The notes beneath the pieces were generated by a model. It made no database searches. It was not told where the DNA came from and saw only the letters and a list, made by a program, of their open reading frames with translations. The position numbers were made by a program, and so were the translations under genes. Source: an uncultured Lachnospiraceae bacterium (GTDB lineage Bacteria > Bacillota > Clostridia > Lachnospirales > Lachnospiraceae). From it: a stretch of DNA of 44,683 bases. Position 1 is the first letter of the stretch. Every line of letters starts with the position of its first letter. Positions 30,982 through 39,746 of the stretch are shown piece after piece. The DNA is taken from NCBI GenBank assembly GCA_902789665.1, contig CADAOY010000009.1, positions 1 to 44,683 of the forward strand. The letters are read 5' to 3'.

Positions 30982-32277
30982 ATGGCTAAAAAAGCTGTTT
31001 CATACAGTATCGAAGAACTTAATAAATTAGGCAAGGACGGGATCCCAAAGGCGCTTGTTTCGGGAGAGCATCTTATTTATAACTCTCCGGCGTCACTAAT
31101 GTTTAACTCACCTGGCGCAGAAGGCTTTGGCGTTAAGAGGGCAGGCCTCGCAGTGCCTGACTCCGTCATGCTTATTGTGTCACCTGGGTGCTGTGCAAGA
31201 AATACATCACTTATCAGCTCCATGCCTGAATATGAGAACAGATTCTTCTATCTTTTAATGGATGAAACCGACCTCGTCACAGGAAGACACCTGAAAAAAA
31301 TCCCCGACGCCATCGAAGAAATCATTAATTTTCTTCCTAAGAAGCCGTCGGCTGTAATGATATGTATTACCTGCGTGGACGCTCTTCTTGGAACAGATAT
31401 GGACAGAATCGTAAGGAAGGCTGAGGAAAAATGCAATGTTCACGTGCGCCCTTGTTATATGTATGCGCTTACAAGAGAAGGACGTAAGCCTCCTATGGTG
31501 CATGTAAGACAGAGTATTTATACACTTCTTGAAAAGCGTAAAAAGAATCCGAAGAGTGTTAATCTGCTGGGATTCTTTGCAGGACTTAAGGATGATTCGG
31601 AAGTTTATGATTTGCTTAAGAGTGTGGGAATTCAGAATATCAGAGAGATTGGCAAGTGTAAGACATATGAGGATTTCATGGATATGGGAGAGGCGAATTT
31701 TAACCTTTGTCTGTATCATGAAGCAAGATTTGCGGCAAATGATATCCAGGAAAGACTGGGAATTCCTTATATTGATATAACAAGATTTTACGATATCGAG
31801 AGAATTCGTAAGCAGTATGCGGCTTTGGGACAGGCTATCGGAGTAAGCTTTAAGGACGAGAAATATTATGAGGAAGCGAAGGCTGCGATAGAGAGAGTTA
31901 AGAAAGAGTTCGGTGAACTCACCTTTACAATTGGCGAGAGCATAAATGCCAATTCTTACGAGCTTGCGCTGGCGCTCATTAGATATGGCTTTAAGGTATC
32001 CGAGATTTACTGCGATCCGACGCCGGAGCAGTATGTATATATAAGAAAACTTTCGGAATTAAGCCCGGAGACACTTATTTTTTCCAACTTAGAGCCAACC
32101 ATGCTTTATTATGATGTTTCTAAAAAGAAATGCGATATTTCTTTGGGTAAGGATGCATCTTACTATCAGCCTGAGAGCCCGAATGTCAGATTTAATTCGG
32201 ACATTCAGCCTTATGGATACAGGGGCGTTACTGCTTTAATGAATGAGATATATGATTCGCTTAAGGAGGTGAGATAA
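30982..32277 (+). CDS. NifD-like subunit, pair 1 (nitrogenase component 1 family)
   Basis: A 431-residue oxidoreductase/nitrogenase component 1 protein. Cluster-type cysteines are Cys70 and Cys71 in SPGCCARN (compare the NifD GC motif) and Cys128 and Cys131 in ICITCVDALLGTD, which matches the NifD segment CPxGLIGDD. The first N-terminal Cys of NifD is missing. The FeMo-cofactor Cys and His ligands of NifD are not recognisable at their usual places, although NLCLYHEARF near 242-251 is a candidate region. A TAATG overlap couples it to the NifK-like gene. It should receive electrons from the NifH-like protein. Substrate unknown; it is paralogous to the protein at 38393. Confidence 0.88.
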   Translation: MAKKAVSYSIEELNKLGKDGIPKALVSGEHLIYNSPASLMFNSPGAEGFGVKRAGLAVPDSVMLIVSPGCCARNTSLISSMPEYENRFFYLLMDETDLVTGRHLKKIPDAIEEIINFLPKKPSAVMICITCVDALLGTDMDRIVRKAEEKCNVHVRPCYMYALTREGRKPPMVHVRQSIYTLLEKRKKNPKSVNLLGFFAGLKDDSEVYDLLKSVGIQNIREIGKCKTYEDFMDMGEANFNLCLYHEARFAANDIQERLGIPYIDITRFYDIERIRKQYAALGQAIGVSFKDEKYYEEAKAAIERVKKEFGELTFTIGESINANSYELALALIRYGFKVSEIYCDPTPEQYVYIRKLSELSPETLIFSNLEPTMLYYDVSKKKCDISLGKDASYYQPESPNVRFNSDIQPYGYRGVTALMNEIYDSLKEVR

Positions 32278-33326
32278 TGAAGGGACTTAGACTGGTACTC
32301 ACTCCGTTTGCGCCTGATCAGTCAGGTGCGACAGGCGTTTTATATGATATGGGAGGCATTATCATCATCTGCGATGCAGGTGGCTGCGCCGGCAATATCT
32401 GTGGCTTCGATGAGCCAAGATGGTCCAATCACAGAAGCGCTATTTTTAGTGCAGGTCTTCGTGACATGGATGCAATCCTGGGAAGAGACGACCGCCTTGT
32501 GGAGAAACTTTCCATGGCGGCAAAAGATATAGAAGCGAATTTCGTTGCAGTTATCGGAACTCCGGTGCCTGCAGTTATCGCTACTGATTATAAGGCCTTA
32601 GAGCGTATGGCAGAAAAGAAGACAGGCCTTCCTGTTATTACTGTTGAGGCCAACGGAATGCGCACATATGACAGGGGCGAAGAGGAAGCTTGTCTTGCAT
32701 TATTTAAAAAGTTTAAGCAGGATAAGGATTCCATTAAGGTTAATGAAAAAAGAGTCGGCGTTCTTGGGGCAGTTCCGATGGAACTTGGGAGCGTGGCTGA
32801 AAAGGATATGATTGTTAATAACCTTAAGGCTGAAGGCTATAAAGAGGTTACAACTTATGGCTTTGGGGCAACCTTCGATGATGTTTTAAGAGCGGGAGAT
32901 GCTTCATTAAATGTTGCAGTATCACCTGCAGGAATAAAGGCAGCCAAGTATCTTAAGGATACATATGGTACTCCTTATGAGATTAGAATGCCACTTGGGC
33001 GTAGTATTGCTGATGGTATTGATGTTAAAAATAAGAAGGTGCTGGTGGTTCATCAGCAGGTTTATGCCAATGCAGTAAGGGATAAATTATTGGAAAAAGG
33101 TGCCTTAAGCGTTGATGTAGGTTCTTATTTCATGATGGATAAGGAATTATCTGCTGAGGCTGATGTGAGACTGGAAGAAGAGGATGATTTTGTGGTTTTA
33201 ACCACGAAAGGAAAATATGACATAATTATGGCGGATGGGATTTTGAAGCCGCTAATTAAGGATTTTGGCGGTGATTATATCAATCTTCCACACTTTGCTC
33301 TTTCAGGTAAGCAGGAGGTGGTTTAA
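32277..33326 (+). CDS. NifK-like subunit, pair 1
   Basis: A 349-residue component 1 family protein, short compared with NifK. Its N-terminal block DAGGCAGNICGFDEPRW places Cys37 where NifK and NifE-type proteins have their HGxxGC cluster ligand; Cys32 and Cys42 flank it. A GTPVPAVIATD segment near 93-103 corresponds to the TTCxxEVIGDD region but lacks its Cys. It should pair with the NifD-like protein and share a cluster at the interface. Its stop overlaps the hypF start as TAATG, so the nitrogenase-like and Hyp parts are translationally coupled. Closely related to the protein at 39747. Confidence 0.85.
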   Translation: MKGLRLVLTPFAPDQSGATGVLYDMGGIIIICDAGGCAGNICGFDEPRWSNHRSAIFSAGLRDMDAILGRDDRLVEKLSMAAKDIEANFVAVIGTPVPAVIATDYKALERMAEKKTGLPVITVEANGMRTYDRGEEEACLALFKKFKQDKDSIKVNEKRVGVLGAVPMELGSVAEKDMIVNNLKAEGYKEVTTYGFGATFDDVLRAGDASLNVAVSPAGIKAAKYLKDTYGTPYEIRMPLGRSIADGIDVKNKKVLVVHQQVYANAVRDKLLEKGALSVDVGSYFMMDKELSAEADVRLEEEDDFVVLTTKGKYDIIMADGILKPLIKDFGGDYINLPHFALSGKQEVV

Positions 33327-35674
33327 TGCTTACTAAAAGGATAAGAGTATATGGCATTGTCCAGGGTGTAGGCTTCAGACCGACGGTTGCGCGCCACGCT
33401 CTTGAGTGTCAGGTTAAAGGAACGGTTTGTAACTTTGGCCCGTATGTGGAGATTTTGGTGCAGGGTTTCAGGGAGGACATAGATGCTTTTTTGAAACTGC
33501 TTAAAGAAGAGCCTCCGAAGAGAGCATCCATAATTAAGATGGATGTGGATGAGATTTATGATGAGAAAAGATATGATGCTTTTGAAATCATAGAAAGTTC
33601 CAAGACAAAAGGTGATATTTTTATTTCTCCTGACATAGCCATCTGTGATGAATGTACCAGGGAGATTTTTGATAAAAAAGACAGAAGATATCTTCATCCA
33701 TTTATCAACTGTACCTGCTGTGGCCCAAGGCTCACCATACTCGATAATCTTCCTTATGACAGGGAAAGAACTTCCATGAGTGAGTTCCCGATGTGTGACA
33801 AGTGCGCCGAGGAATATAACAGCCCTCTCTCAAGGCGATATGATGCCCAGCCTGTTTGCTGTAATGAGTGCGGACCTGAGGTTTATATTTTAGGGGGCTC
33901 GAAGGGAATTAAAGGTAGCGCCGGTGAGGTGTCTTTGGGCATTGATGGCAGCGACATTCGAGGGAAAGATGCCATAACACTTGCCAGAAAAACAGTAATA
34001 GATGGTGGCGTTATCGCAATAAAGGGAATCGGCGGTTTCCATCTTTGCTGCGATGCTACGAATGATGAGGCTGTAAAGAGACTCAGGGTACTTAAGAACA
34101 GACCCGGCAAGCCTTTTGCAGTAATGATGAAGAATATGGAAACTCTTGAAAGAGAGTGTATTGTTCCTGATAAGACCAGGGAAATAATTACAGGACATCA
34201 GAAGCCGATACTTCTTCTTACAAGAAAAGAGGGCGGACTTCTTCCTGAAAGTATAGCGCCGGATAATCCTACTGTTGGAGTTATGCTTCCATATGCGCCG
34301 GTGCAGCTTCTTTTGTTTGATTATGATGACGGTCTGACAATGCCGGACTGCCTGGTTATGACAAGCGGAAATATATCCGGTGCTCCGATCGCAAGAACGG
34401 ATGAGGATGTACTTAGTCAGATAGCAACCTACTGTGATGTGGTTTTATCCCACAACAGGCAGATTAGAACCAGGGCTGATGACTCGGTTATGGACTGGTA
34501 TGAAGATGAGCCATATATGATAAGGCGCTCTCGCGGATATGCGCCTCTTCCGGTAATGGTTGACGGCGTTATGGGCAAAAGAGTGCTTGCCATGGGAGGC
34601 GAACTTAAGAATACCTTCTGTGTAGGTTCGGGAGACCTGTTCTACCCATCTTCTTATATAGGAGACCTGGCGGATTTAAGATCTGTGGAAGCCTTAAAAG
34701 AAACGGTAGATAGATTTCTTAAGATGCTTGAGATAAAGCCGGATGTAATAGTCTGCGATAAACATCCTAAATATAATTCTACTTTGGTTGCCGAAGAATT
34801 ATCGGCTAAGATGAATGTATCGCTTATTCAGGTGCAGCATCATTATGCGCATATTCTTTCGGTTATGGCTGAGAATAATATTTTAGACAGATGCATAGGA
34901 TTAAGTTTTGATGGCACAGGATATGGAGATGACGGCACCATCTGGGGTGGCGAGATTCTTCTAAGTGATATAGACGGATATGAAAGGGCAGGATATATTG
35001 AGCCTTTCATTCAGGCAGGCGGAGACCTTTCATCCAGGGAAGGCTGGAGAATTGCAGTATCCTTATTAGGAGATATTTATGGCGAAGATGCTATGTCAGT
35101 AATTACTTCACTGGGTGTGGCAACTGAAGTTCAGGCCAGGGCAGTACTTAAAATGGTGGAACTTAAGGCCAACAGCGTGGTATCAACAAGTATGGGCAGG
35201 CTTTTTGACGGTGTCAGTGCCCTTCTTGGAATAAGGCTTAAGTCCACATTTGAAGGTGAGGCGGCCACCATCCTGCAGTTTAAGGCAGAGAAGTCGGTCG
35301 ATTATGATAAATATGATTTAGAGCATTTTGCGCCTTACAGATTAGAGGATGGAAAGGTGATTCTTAATACCAGGGAAATGGTAAGATTTATTGCTGACAG
35401 GCGCCTTAAGGGTGACAGTGCTGAAGACCTTGCAATGTATTTCCATATGGAATTAGCCCATATGGCAGTGGAAGCCTGTAAGTATCTGGAGATTATGACC
35501 AAGGTTAAGAAAGTGGCCTTAAGCGGTGGGTGTTTCCAGAATAAATTACTGTTAGGGCTTACGGAAAAAGGGTTGAAGGACGAAGGCTTTACGGTATATA
35601 AACATAAACTGATACCGCCAAATGATGGTGGTTTGTGTTTGGGACAGGCTGTGTATGGAGCAGGGTTGGCTTGA
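33326..35674 (+). CDS. hypF: Carbamoyltransferase HypF
   Basis: A 782-residue protein with the full HypF order. An acylphosphatase domain with VQGVGFRP (12-19) comes first, then two zinc-finger units (Cys107, 110, 129, 132 and Cys157, 160, 179, 182, both CX2CX18CX2C). A YrdC-like domain spans about 205-385, and a Kae1-like carbamoyltransferase domain carries VQHHYAHIL near 500. HypF turns carbamoyl phosphate and ATP into a carbamoyl adenylate and loads it on the HypE C-terminal Cys, the source of cyanide for Fe(CN)2CO. It starts inside the stop codon of the NifK-like gene. Normally it sits with hydrogenase genes; here it is embedded between NifDK-like pairs. Confidence 0.96.
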   Translation: MLTKRIRVYGIVQGVGFRPTVARHALECQVKGTVCNFGPYVEILVQGFREDIDAFLKLLKEEPPKRASIIKMDVDEIYDEKRYDAFEIIESSKTKGDIFISPDIAICDECTREIFDKKDRRYLHPFINCTCCGPRLTILDNLPYDRERTSMSEFPMCDKCAEEYNSPLSRRYDAQPVCCNECGPEVYILGGSKGIKGSAGEVSLGIDGSDIRGKDAITLARKTVIDGGVIAIKGIGGFHLCCDATNDEAVKRLRVLKNRPGKPFAVMMKNMETLERECIVPDKTREIITGHQKPILLLTRKEGGLLPESIAPDNPTVGVMLPYAPVQLLLFDYDDGLTMPDCLVMTSGNISGAPIARTDEDVLSQIATYCDVVLSHNRQIRTRADDSVMDWYEDEPYMIRRSRGYAPLPVMVDGVMGKRVLAMGGELKNTFCVGSGDLFYPSSYIGDLADLRSVEALKETVDRFLKMLEIKPDVIVCDKHPKYNSTLVAEELSAKMNVSLIQVQHHYAHILSVMAENNILDRCIGLSFDGTGYGDDGTIWGGEILLSDIDGYERAGYIEPFIQAGGDLSSREGWRIAVSLLGDIYGEDAMSVITSLGVATEVQARAVLKMVELKANSVVSTSMGRLFDGVSALLGIRLKSTFEGEAATILQFKAEKSVDYDKYDLEHFAPYRLEDGKVILNTREMVRFIADRRLKGDSAEDLAMYFHMELAHMAVEACKYLEIMTKVKKVALSGGCFQNKLLLGLTEKGLKDEGFTVYKHKLIPPNDGGLCLGQAVYGAGLA

Positions 35675-35698
35675 TATATGATAATGGAGCGCATTTTC

Positions 35699-35791
35699 TT
35701 TAGCGCCGCGTCCAAAACTACTCTCCCAAAAGCTCATTGAAGCAAGCTTCAGGGGTTCGCTTTTGTGAGAGCATTTTGTCCTTGCGCTAAA
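35699..35791 (+). repeat. Structured intergenic RNA element, copy 1 (hypF-hypC gap)
   Basis: This copy folds into one long hairpin. TTTAGCGC (35699-35706) pairs with GCGCTAAA (35784-35791); inside lie CAAAA/TTTTG, CTCTC/GAGAG, a C-U mismatch, CAAAAGC/GCTTTTG and an apical TGAAG-CAAG-CTTCA stem-loop. Copies 2 and 3 keep the fold with altered pairs. After it, 35800-35840 contains a smaller TTCGT-TGG-ACGAA hairpin before the hypC ribosome binding site (TAGGAGG). No T-run follows, so it is not a simple terminator. Confidence 0.8.
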
Positions 35792-35855
35792 AGGGAAAAG
35801 TTGTCGCGGATTCGTTGGACGAAGCGCGTTAGGTATAAATTAGGAGGATATAAAA

Positions 35856-36068
35856 ATGTGCGTTGGAATTGCAGGTAAAGTAGTTAAAGTGCAGGATGGT
35901 ATGGCTGTAATTGATGCAGGTGGAGCAAAAAGAGAAGTGTCAGCGGCTCTTCTTGAAGAACTTGAGCCTGGTGATTATGTTATGGTTCATGCCGGAGCAG
36001 CCATTGCCAAAATTTCTTCAGATGATGACGAGGAAGTTAATCAGGTTATGGAGGATCTTAAAGCATGA
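35856..36068 (+). CDS. hypC: Hydrogenase maturation chaperone HypC
   Basis: A 70-residue protein beginning MCVGIAGKVV, the invariant HypC/HybG N-terminus, with Cys2 as the iron ligand. HypC carries Fe and works with HypD to assemble Fe(CN)2CO before passing it to the target apoprotein. It is of normal length and has the usual beta-barrel segments. Its end overlaps hypD by 4 nt (ATGA). Because HypC normally binds the hydrogenase large subunit, its target here is an open question: none is encoded in the window. Confidence 0.96.
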   Translation: MCVGIAGKVVKVQDGMAVIDAGGAKREVSAALLEELEPGDYVMVHAGAAIAKISSDDDEEVNQVMEDLKA

Positions 36069-37114
36069 TAGATGATGCAATCAAAATCGTAAAAGAATAT
36101 AAGGGTAAGAAACTTCGAATTATGGAAGTTTGCGGAACCCATACCCATGAGATTTTCAAGCAGGGTGTAAGGCAGCTTCTCAGCGAAGATATCGATTTAA
36201 TCTCAGGCCCTGGCTGCCCTGTATGTGTAACTCAGGTGGATTATATAGATGAGGCAGTTATGCTTGCCTTAGAAAAAAATGTAACCATCTGCTCATTCGG
36301 AGATCTTCTTAAGGTACCAGGCACAAAGTACAGTTTATCAGCAGCAAGGGGACAGGGTGCAAAAGTGCAGGTAGTATATGCGCCACTTGATGCGGTTAAA
36401 TATGCCAAAGAGCATCCTGATGAGGAAGTGGTTTTCTTATCTGTTGGTTTTGAAACCACAGTACCATCTTCATGTATTGCCCTTCAGCTTGCCATTAAAG
36501 AAGGAGTTAAGAATTTTTCACTTCTTACAGCCAATAAGACAATGCCTGTAGCATACCGCGCCATGAAGAATGCCTGTGACTGTTATCTTTATCCGGGACA
36601 TGTGCATGCCATAATCGGTACAGGACTTTGCGAGGAATTAAGAGACAATGAAGGAATCAGCGGCGTGGTGGCGGGTTTTACACCAAAGGAACTGGTAACT
36701 GCCATTGCTGTTGCAGTAACAAAACTTCAGGAAGAGAAGCCTTTCTTTGTTAACTGCTATCCAAGAGTGGTTAAGCCTGAGGGAAGTCCTGCAGCTGTTA
36801 AGCTTATATATGAGTATATGGAAAGCTCAGACGAGGAGTGGAGAGGACTTGGAACCATGCCGGGTTCAGGTCTTAAACTTAAAGATAAATACAGCGAATA
36901 TGATGCGAGAATCAAATTTGCGATTCCGCCAATGCACGGTCATGGCAATCCTGCCTGCAGATGTGCAAGCGTACTTAAGGGAGAGATTAAGCCATATGAG
37001 TGCCCATGTTTCGGCAAGATTTGTACTCCGGAGCACGCAGTTGGTGCCTGCATGGTATCTGATGAAGGAGCCTGCTCAGCGTGGTATCTGTATGGTGGAC
37101 TTGATTTGAAATAA
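36065..37114 (+). CDS. hypD: Hydrogenase maturation protein HypD
   Basis: A 349-residue protein with all HypD landmarks: CGTHTHEIF (Cys23), SGPGCPVCVTQ (Cys51 and Cys54, redox pair), a GFETTVP segment near 125-131, and the C-terminal [4Fe-4S] region with cysteines in YECPCFGKIC and HAVGACMV. HypD holds the iron while cyanide groups are added. It overlaps hypC by 4 nt. No active-site residue appears lost, so the Fe(CN)2CO pathway looks functional and not relic. Confidence 0.96.
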   Translation: MIDDAIKIVKEYKGKKLRIMEVCGTHTHEIFKQGVRQLLSEDIDLISGPGCPVCVTQVDYIDEAVMLALEKNVTICSFGDLLKVPGTKYSLSAARGQGAKVQVVYAPLDAVKYAKEHPDEEVVFLSVGFETTVPSSCIALQLAIKEGVKNFSLLTANKTMPVAYRAMKNACDCYLYPGHVHAIIGTGLCEELRDNEGISGVVAGFTPKELVTAIAVAVTKLQEEKPFFVNCYPRVVKPEGSPAAVKLIYEYMESSDEEWRGLGTMPGSGLKLKDKYSEYDARIKFAIPPMHGHGNPACRCASVLKGEIKPYECPCFGKICTPEHAVGACMVSDEGACSAWYLYGGLDLK

Positions 37115-37137
37115 AATAAGCGCTAGGACATTACTTC

Positions 37138-37222
37138 GCACTGCGTCGAAAACTACTCTCCCCAAAGCTCATTACAGCAAGCTGTACAGGTTCGCTTTGT
37201 GGAGAGCATTTTCTCCTTGTGC
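37138..37222 (+). repeat. Structured intergenic RNA element, copy 2 (hypD-hypE gap)
   Basis: Same fold as copy 1 with compensatory changes: outer GCAC (37138-37141) with GTGC (37219-37222); GAAAA with TTTTC, where copies 1 and 3 have CAAAA/TTTTG; CTCTCC with GGAGAG; CAAAGC with GCTTTG; and apical TACAG-CAAG-CTGTA in place of TGAAG-CAAG-CTTCA. The unpaired TCAT, GGTTC and CAAG loops are unchanged. The rest of the 152-bp gap shows only AT-rich sequence and a GAGGAAAG ribosome binding site. Confidence 0.8.
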
Positions 37223-37266
37223 TACATTCACTATTTGGTTAGATCTAGAGAAAAGAGGAAAGATAA

Positions 37267-38271
37267 ATGAATGATGTAATTACAATGGCTCACGGAGCCG
37301 GTGGAAAACAGACAAATGAATTAATAGATAAGGTATTTAAGGAATATTTTTCCAATCCTTTATTTACGGGTGATGACGCTGCAGTCATGGAAGCTCCAAA
37401 GGGACGAATTGCCATGTCTACTGACGGTTTTATTGTATCTCCAAGATTTTTCCCTGGCGGAAATATTGGCAAACTCTCCATCTGCGGAACAGTTAATGAC
37501 TTATCATGTATGGGTGCCAAGCCATTATATTTAACCTGCGCATTCGTTATCGAGGAAGGTCTTGAGATTGAAGAACTTCGCCGAATTGCTGAAGCCATGA
37601 AGAAAACTGCAGATGAGGTTGGAGTCAGAATCGTGGCAGGTGATACCAAGGTTGCCGGAAAGGGACAGGTTGACGGAGTCTTCATTACTACCACAGGTGT
37701 TGGTGAAATAATGGAGGGCGTTAATACATCCGGCACTTTAGCTAAAGACGGAGATGTGGTTATAACCACGGGAGATATTGGTCGTCACGGCTGCACTATT
37801 TTGCTCCAGAGAGATGATTATGGAATTGATGCAGAAGTTGAAAGTGACTGCGCTCCACTTTGGAATCTTGTTAAGGAATCACTTGATGCAGTTCCTGAAA
37901 TTCATGTAATAAGAGATGCCACAAGAGGCGGCGTGGGAACAGTGCTTTATGAAATCGCAGGCCAGAGTAATGTTGGTGTTGAGATTAATTATGATGATAT
38001 TCCTGTTAAGGAAGAAGTTAAGGGTGTCTGCGGTCTTCTTGGCCTCGAGCCATTATATCTTGCCAATGAAGGCACACTTGTTATGATAGTTCCAGAAGAG
38101 AAGAAGGACATTCTTCTTGATACTCTTCATAAGAATAAATATGGCAAAGGCGCAGCAGTAATTGGAAGAATTACTTCTGATCATCAGGGATACGTTGTAT
38201 CCAATACCCAGCTTGGAGTTAAGACAATACTGCCACAGCCGGGTAATGAGTTATTGCCGAGGATCTGTTAG
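37267..38271 (+). CDS. hypE: Hydrogenase maturation protein HypE
   Basis: A 334-residue PurM-like ATPase. It starts with MAHGAGGKQTNELI and has FTGDDAAVM near 37-46. It ends in the exact PRIC tail, whose final Cys334 is carbamoylated by HypF and dehydrated to thiocyanate, the cyanide donor. The intact tail shows that this is a working HypE and not merely a relative. It lies between RNA element copies 2 and 3. HypA, HypB and the maturation endopeptidase, needed for nickel insertion and processing of [NiFe]-hydrogenases, are absent here. Confidence 0.96.
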   Translation: MNDVITMAHGAGGKQTNELIDKVFKEYFSNPLFTGDDAAVMEAPKGRIAMSTDGFIVSPRFFPGGNIGKLSICGTVNDLSCMGAKPLYLTCAFVIEEGLEIEELRRIAEAMKKTADEVGVRIVAGDTKVAGKGQVDGVFITTTGVGEIMEGVNTSGTLAKDGDVVITTGDIGRHGCTILLQRDDYGIDAEVESDCAPLWNLVKESLDAVPEIHVIRDATRGGVGTVLYEIAGQSNVGVEINYDDIPVKEEVKGVCGLLGLEPLYLANEGTLVMIVPEEKKDILLDTLHKNKYGKGAAVIGRITSDHQGYVVSNTQLGVKTILPQPGNELLPRIC

Positions 38272-38278
38272 TAGTTTT

Positions 38279-38376
38279 ATGCCGCCACGCTGCGTCCAAA
38301 ACTACTCTACCAAAAGCTCATTGAAGCAAGCTTCAGGGGTTCGCTTTTGTTAGAGCATTTTGTCCTTGCGTGGCAT
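38279..38376 (+). repeat. Structured intergenic RNA element, copy 3 (hypE-NifD-like gap)
   Basis: Same fold again. The outer stem is CCACGC (38285-38290) with GCGTGG (38368-38373), extended by ATG/CAT. Then come CAAAA/TTTTG, CTCTA with TAGAG (C-G changed to A-T relative to copy 1), CAAAAGC/GCTTTTG and apical TGAAG-CAAG-CTTCA. It fills the gap and ends next to the GAGAGG ribosome binding site of the following gene. Confidence 0.8.
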
Positions 38377-38392
38377 GAGAGGTATTAAACCA

Positions 38393-39724
38393 ATGTTACA
38401 AAGAGTTAATCCAAGTGAATCAAATAATTCCATGGTGCCTGTGGGAAAGGCGGATTTTCCACTTCCTTTTAAACAGGCATTGGAATATTGTGCGCCTGTA
38501 AGGGAAGCCTGGAATATTGTGCATATTGGTATGCTGCTTCCTGAGGCCCATCAGATTTATGTCTGCGCAGATAACTGTATGCGTGGTGTAACCATGACGG
38601 CAGCAGAGATGGGTGAGGCAGACAGATTTCATTGTGTAATCATTAATGAAAGAGATATGCTTTATACAAATCTTGATGAAATCACCATCGAAGGCGTAAC
38701 TGACGTACTTAATAAACTGGATGAACTGCCTCCGGCAGTCCTTCTGTTTACTGTATGCGTTCACCATTTTTTATCAAGCGACATTGAGCATATCTACAGG
38801 GAACTTGAGTCGAGATTTCCGGGCATCAACTTCATCAGATGCTGGATGGACCCGGTTATGCAGAAGAATCACCTCTTCCCAGATGTGGTTGAGAGAAATG
38901 CAATGCTTGATAAGGTGCCATTAAGGGATGTGAATCCAAAACAGGTCAATGTATTCGGCGCTGATATTCCTCTTGATAAGGACAGTGAGCTTGAGAAGAT
39001 GATTGAGAATGCAGGCTGCATTGTCCATGAGTTTCCAAGATTTGAGACTTACGAGGACTATCTTAAAATAGGCGAAGGAAGGATTAATATCACAACCTAT
39101 CCGGCCTTCAAGTATGGCGCAGATAATTATTCAGAGCGCACCGGTCGCACAAATCTTTATATGCCTTCGCCTTTTTATTATGAAGAAATAGATGAGCAAC
39201 TTAAGACTTTAAGTGAAGTGCTTGGTGTGAAGATGCCGGATGTGGATGAACTTAAAGTTAAGTGCGAAGACAGACTGAGTGAACTTAAAAAAGAACTTGG
39301 GGATACCCCGGTTTTCCTTGATTATATGGCGCACACAAGACCTCTTGGCCTTGCAAGAATGCTTTTAAATTATGGCATAAATGTAAAAAGAGTTTACTTG
39401 GATGCTGTTATGGGTGAAGAGGAAAATGATTTTAAATTCCTTAAGGAAAATTATCCTAACCTCGAGCTTTGCGCTACAGTAAGACCTGTTATGAGAGTAG
39501 CCGACAGGAAACAGGATGGTAAGGTTCTTGCGATAGGACCGAAGGCGGCGTTTTTTGCCAATACGGAATTCTTCGTAGATCAGATAGAATGTGGCGGTCT
39601 GTGGGGATATACAGGAATTATAAAACTTTGTGATAAGATTTCTGAAGCCTTTGGCACCCCTAAGGATGTGAAAAAAGCAGTAAGTATCAAGGGCGCAGGA
39701 AACAGATGCCTGCCCTTTGAATGA
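38393..39724 (+). CDS. NifD-like subunit, pair 2
   Basis: A 443-residue component 1 family protein. Start at the ATG at 38393, ten bases after GAGAGG; in-frame TTG (38360) and ATG (38375) codons lie within the structured RNA element and lack ribosome binding sites. From this start, cysteines Cys33 (EYCAPVREAW), Cys58/Cys62 (YVCADNCMRG) and Cys122 (FTVCVHHFLSSD) match the three NifD positions that hold the P-cluster or its [4Fe-4S] counterpart. Nif cofactor ligands are not evident. A block FETYEDYLKIGEG aligns with CKTYEDFMDMGEA in the pair 1 protein, and both end with a GY-G segment, so the two are paralogues. Function unknown. Confidence 0.85.
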   Translation: MLQRVNPSESNNSMVPVGKADFPLPFKQALEYCAPVREAWNIVHIGMLLPEAHQIYVCADNCMRGVTMTAAEMGEADRFHCVIINERDMLYTNLDEITIEGVTDVLNKLDELPPAVLLFTVCVHHFLSSDIEHIYRELESRFPGINFIRCWMDPVMQKNHLFPDVVERNAMLDKVPLRDVNPKQVNVFGADIPLDKDSELEKMIENAGCIVHEFPRFETYEDYLKIGEGRINITTYPAFKYGADNYSERTGRTNLYMPSPFYYEEIDEQLKTLSEVLGVKMPDVDELKVKCEDRLSELKKELGDTPVFLDYMAHTRPLGLARMLLNYGINVKRVYLDAVMGEEENDFKFLKENYPNLELCATVRPVMRVADRKQDGKVLAIGPKAAFFANTEFFVDQIECGGLWGYTGIIKLCDKISEAFGTPKDVKKAVSIKGAGNRCLPFE

Positions 39725-39746
39725 TTAGGGCCATCGGAGGAAAGAA

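Noticed and set aside
31255-31719. 154-codon reverse-strand open frame
   Set aside because: It is antisense to the first NifD-like gene, a codon-bias shadow.
33326-38271. Ordinary [NiFe]-hydrogenase maturation operon
   Set aside because: hypA, hypB, protease and structural genes are absent, and the hyp genes are interleaved and coupled with NifDK-like genes.
35699-38376. Repeated hairpins as a CRISPR array or simple terminators
   Set aside because: The three copies are more than 1 kb apart with genes between them, have no spacers, and no T-run follows the stems.
38360-38392. Upstream TTG/ATG starts for the second NifD-like gene
   Set aside because: They fall in the 3' arm of RNA element copy 3 and have no Shine-Dalgarno sequence; the ATG at 38393 follows GAGAGG.
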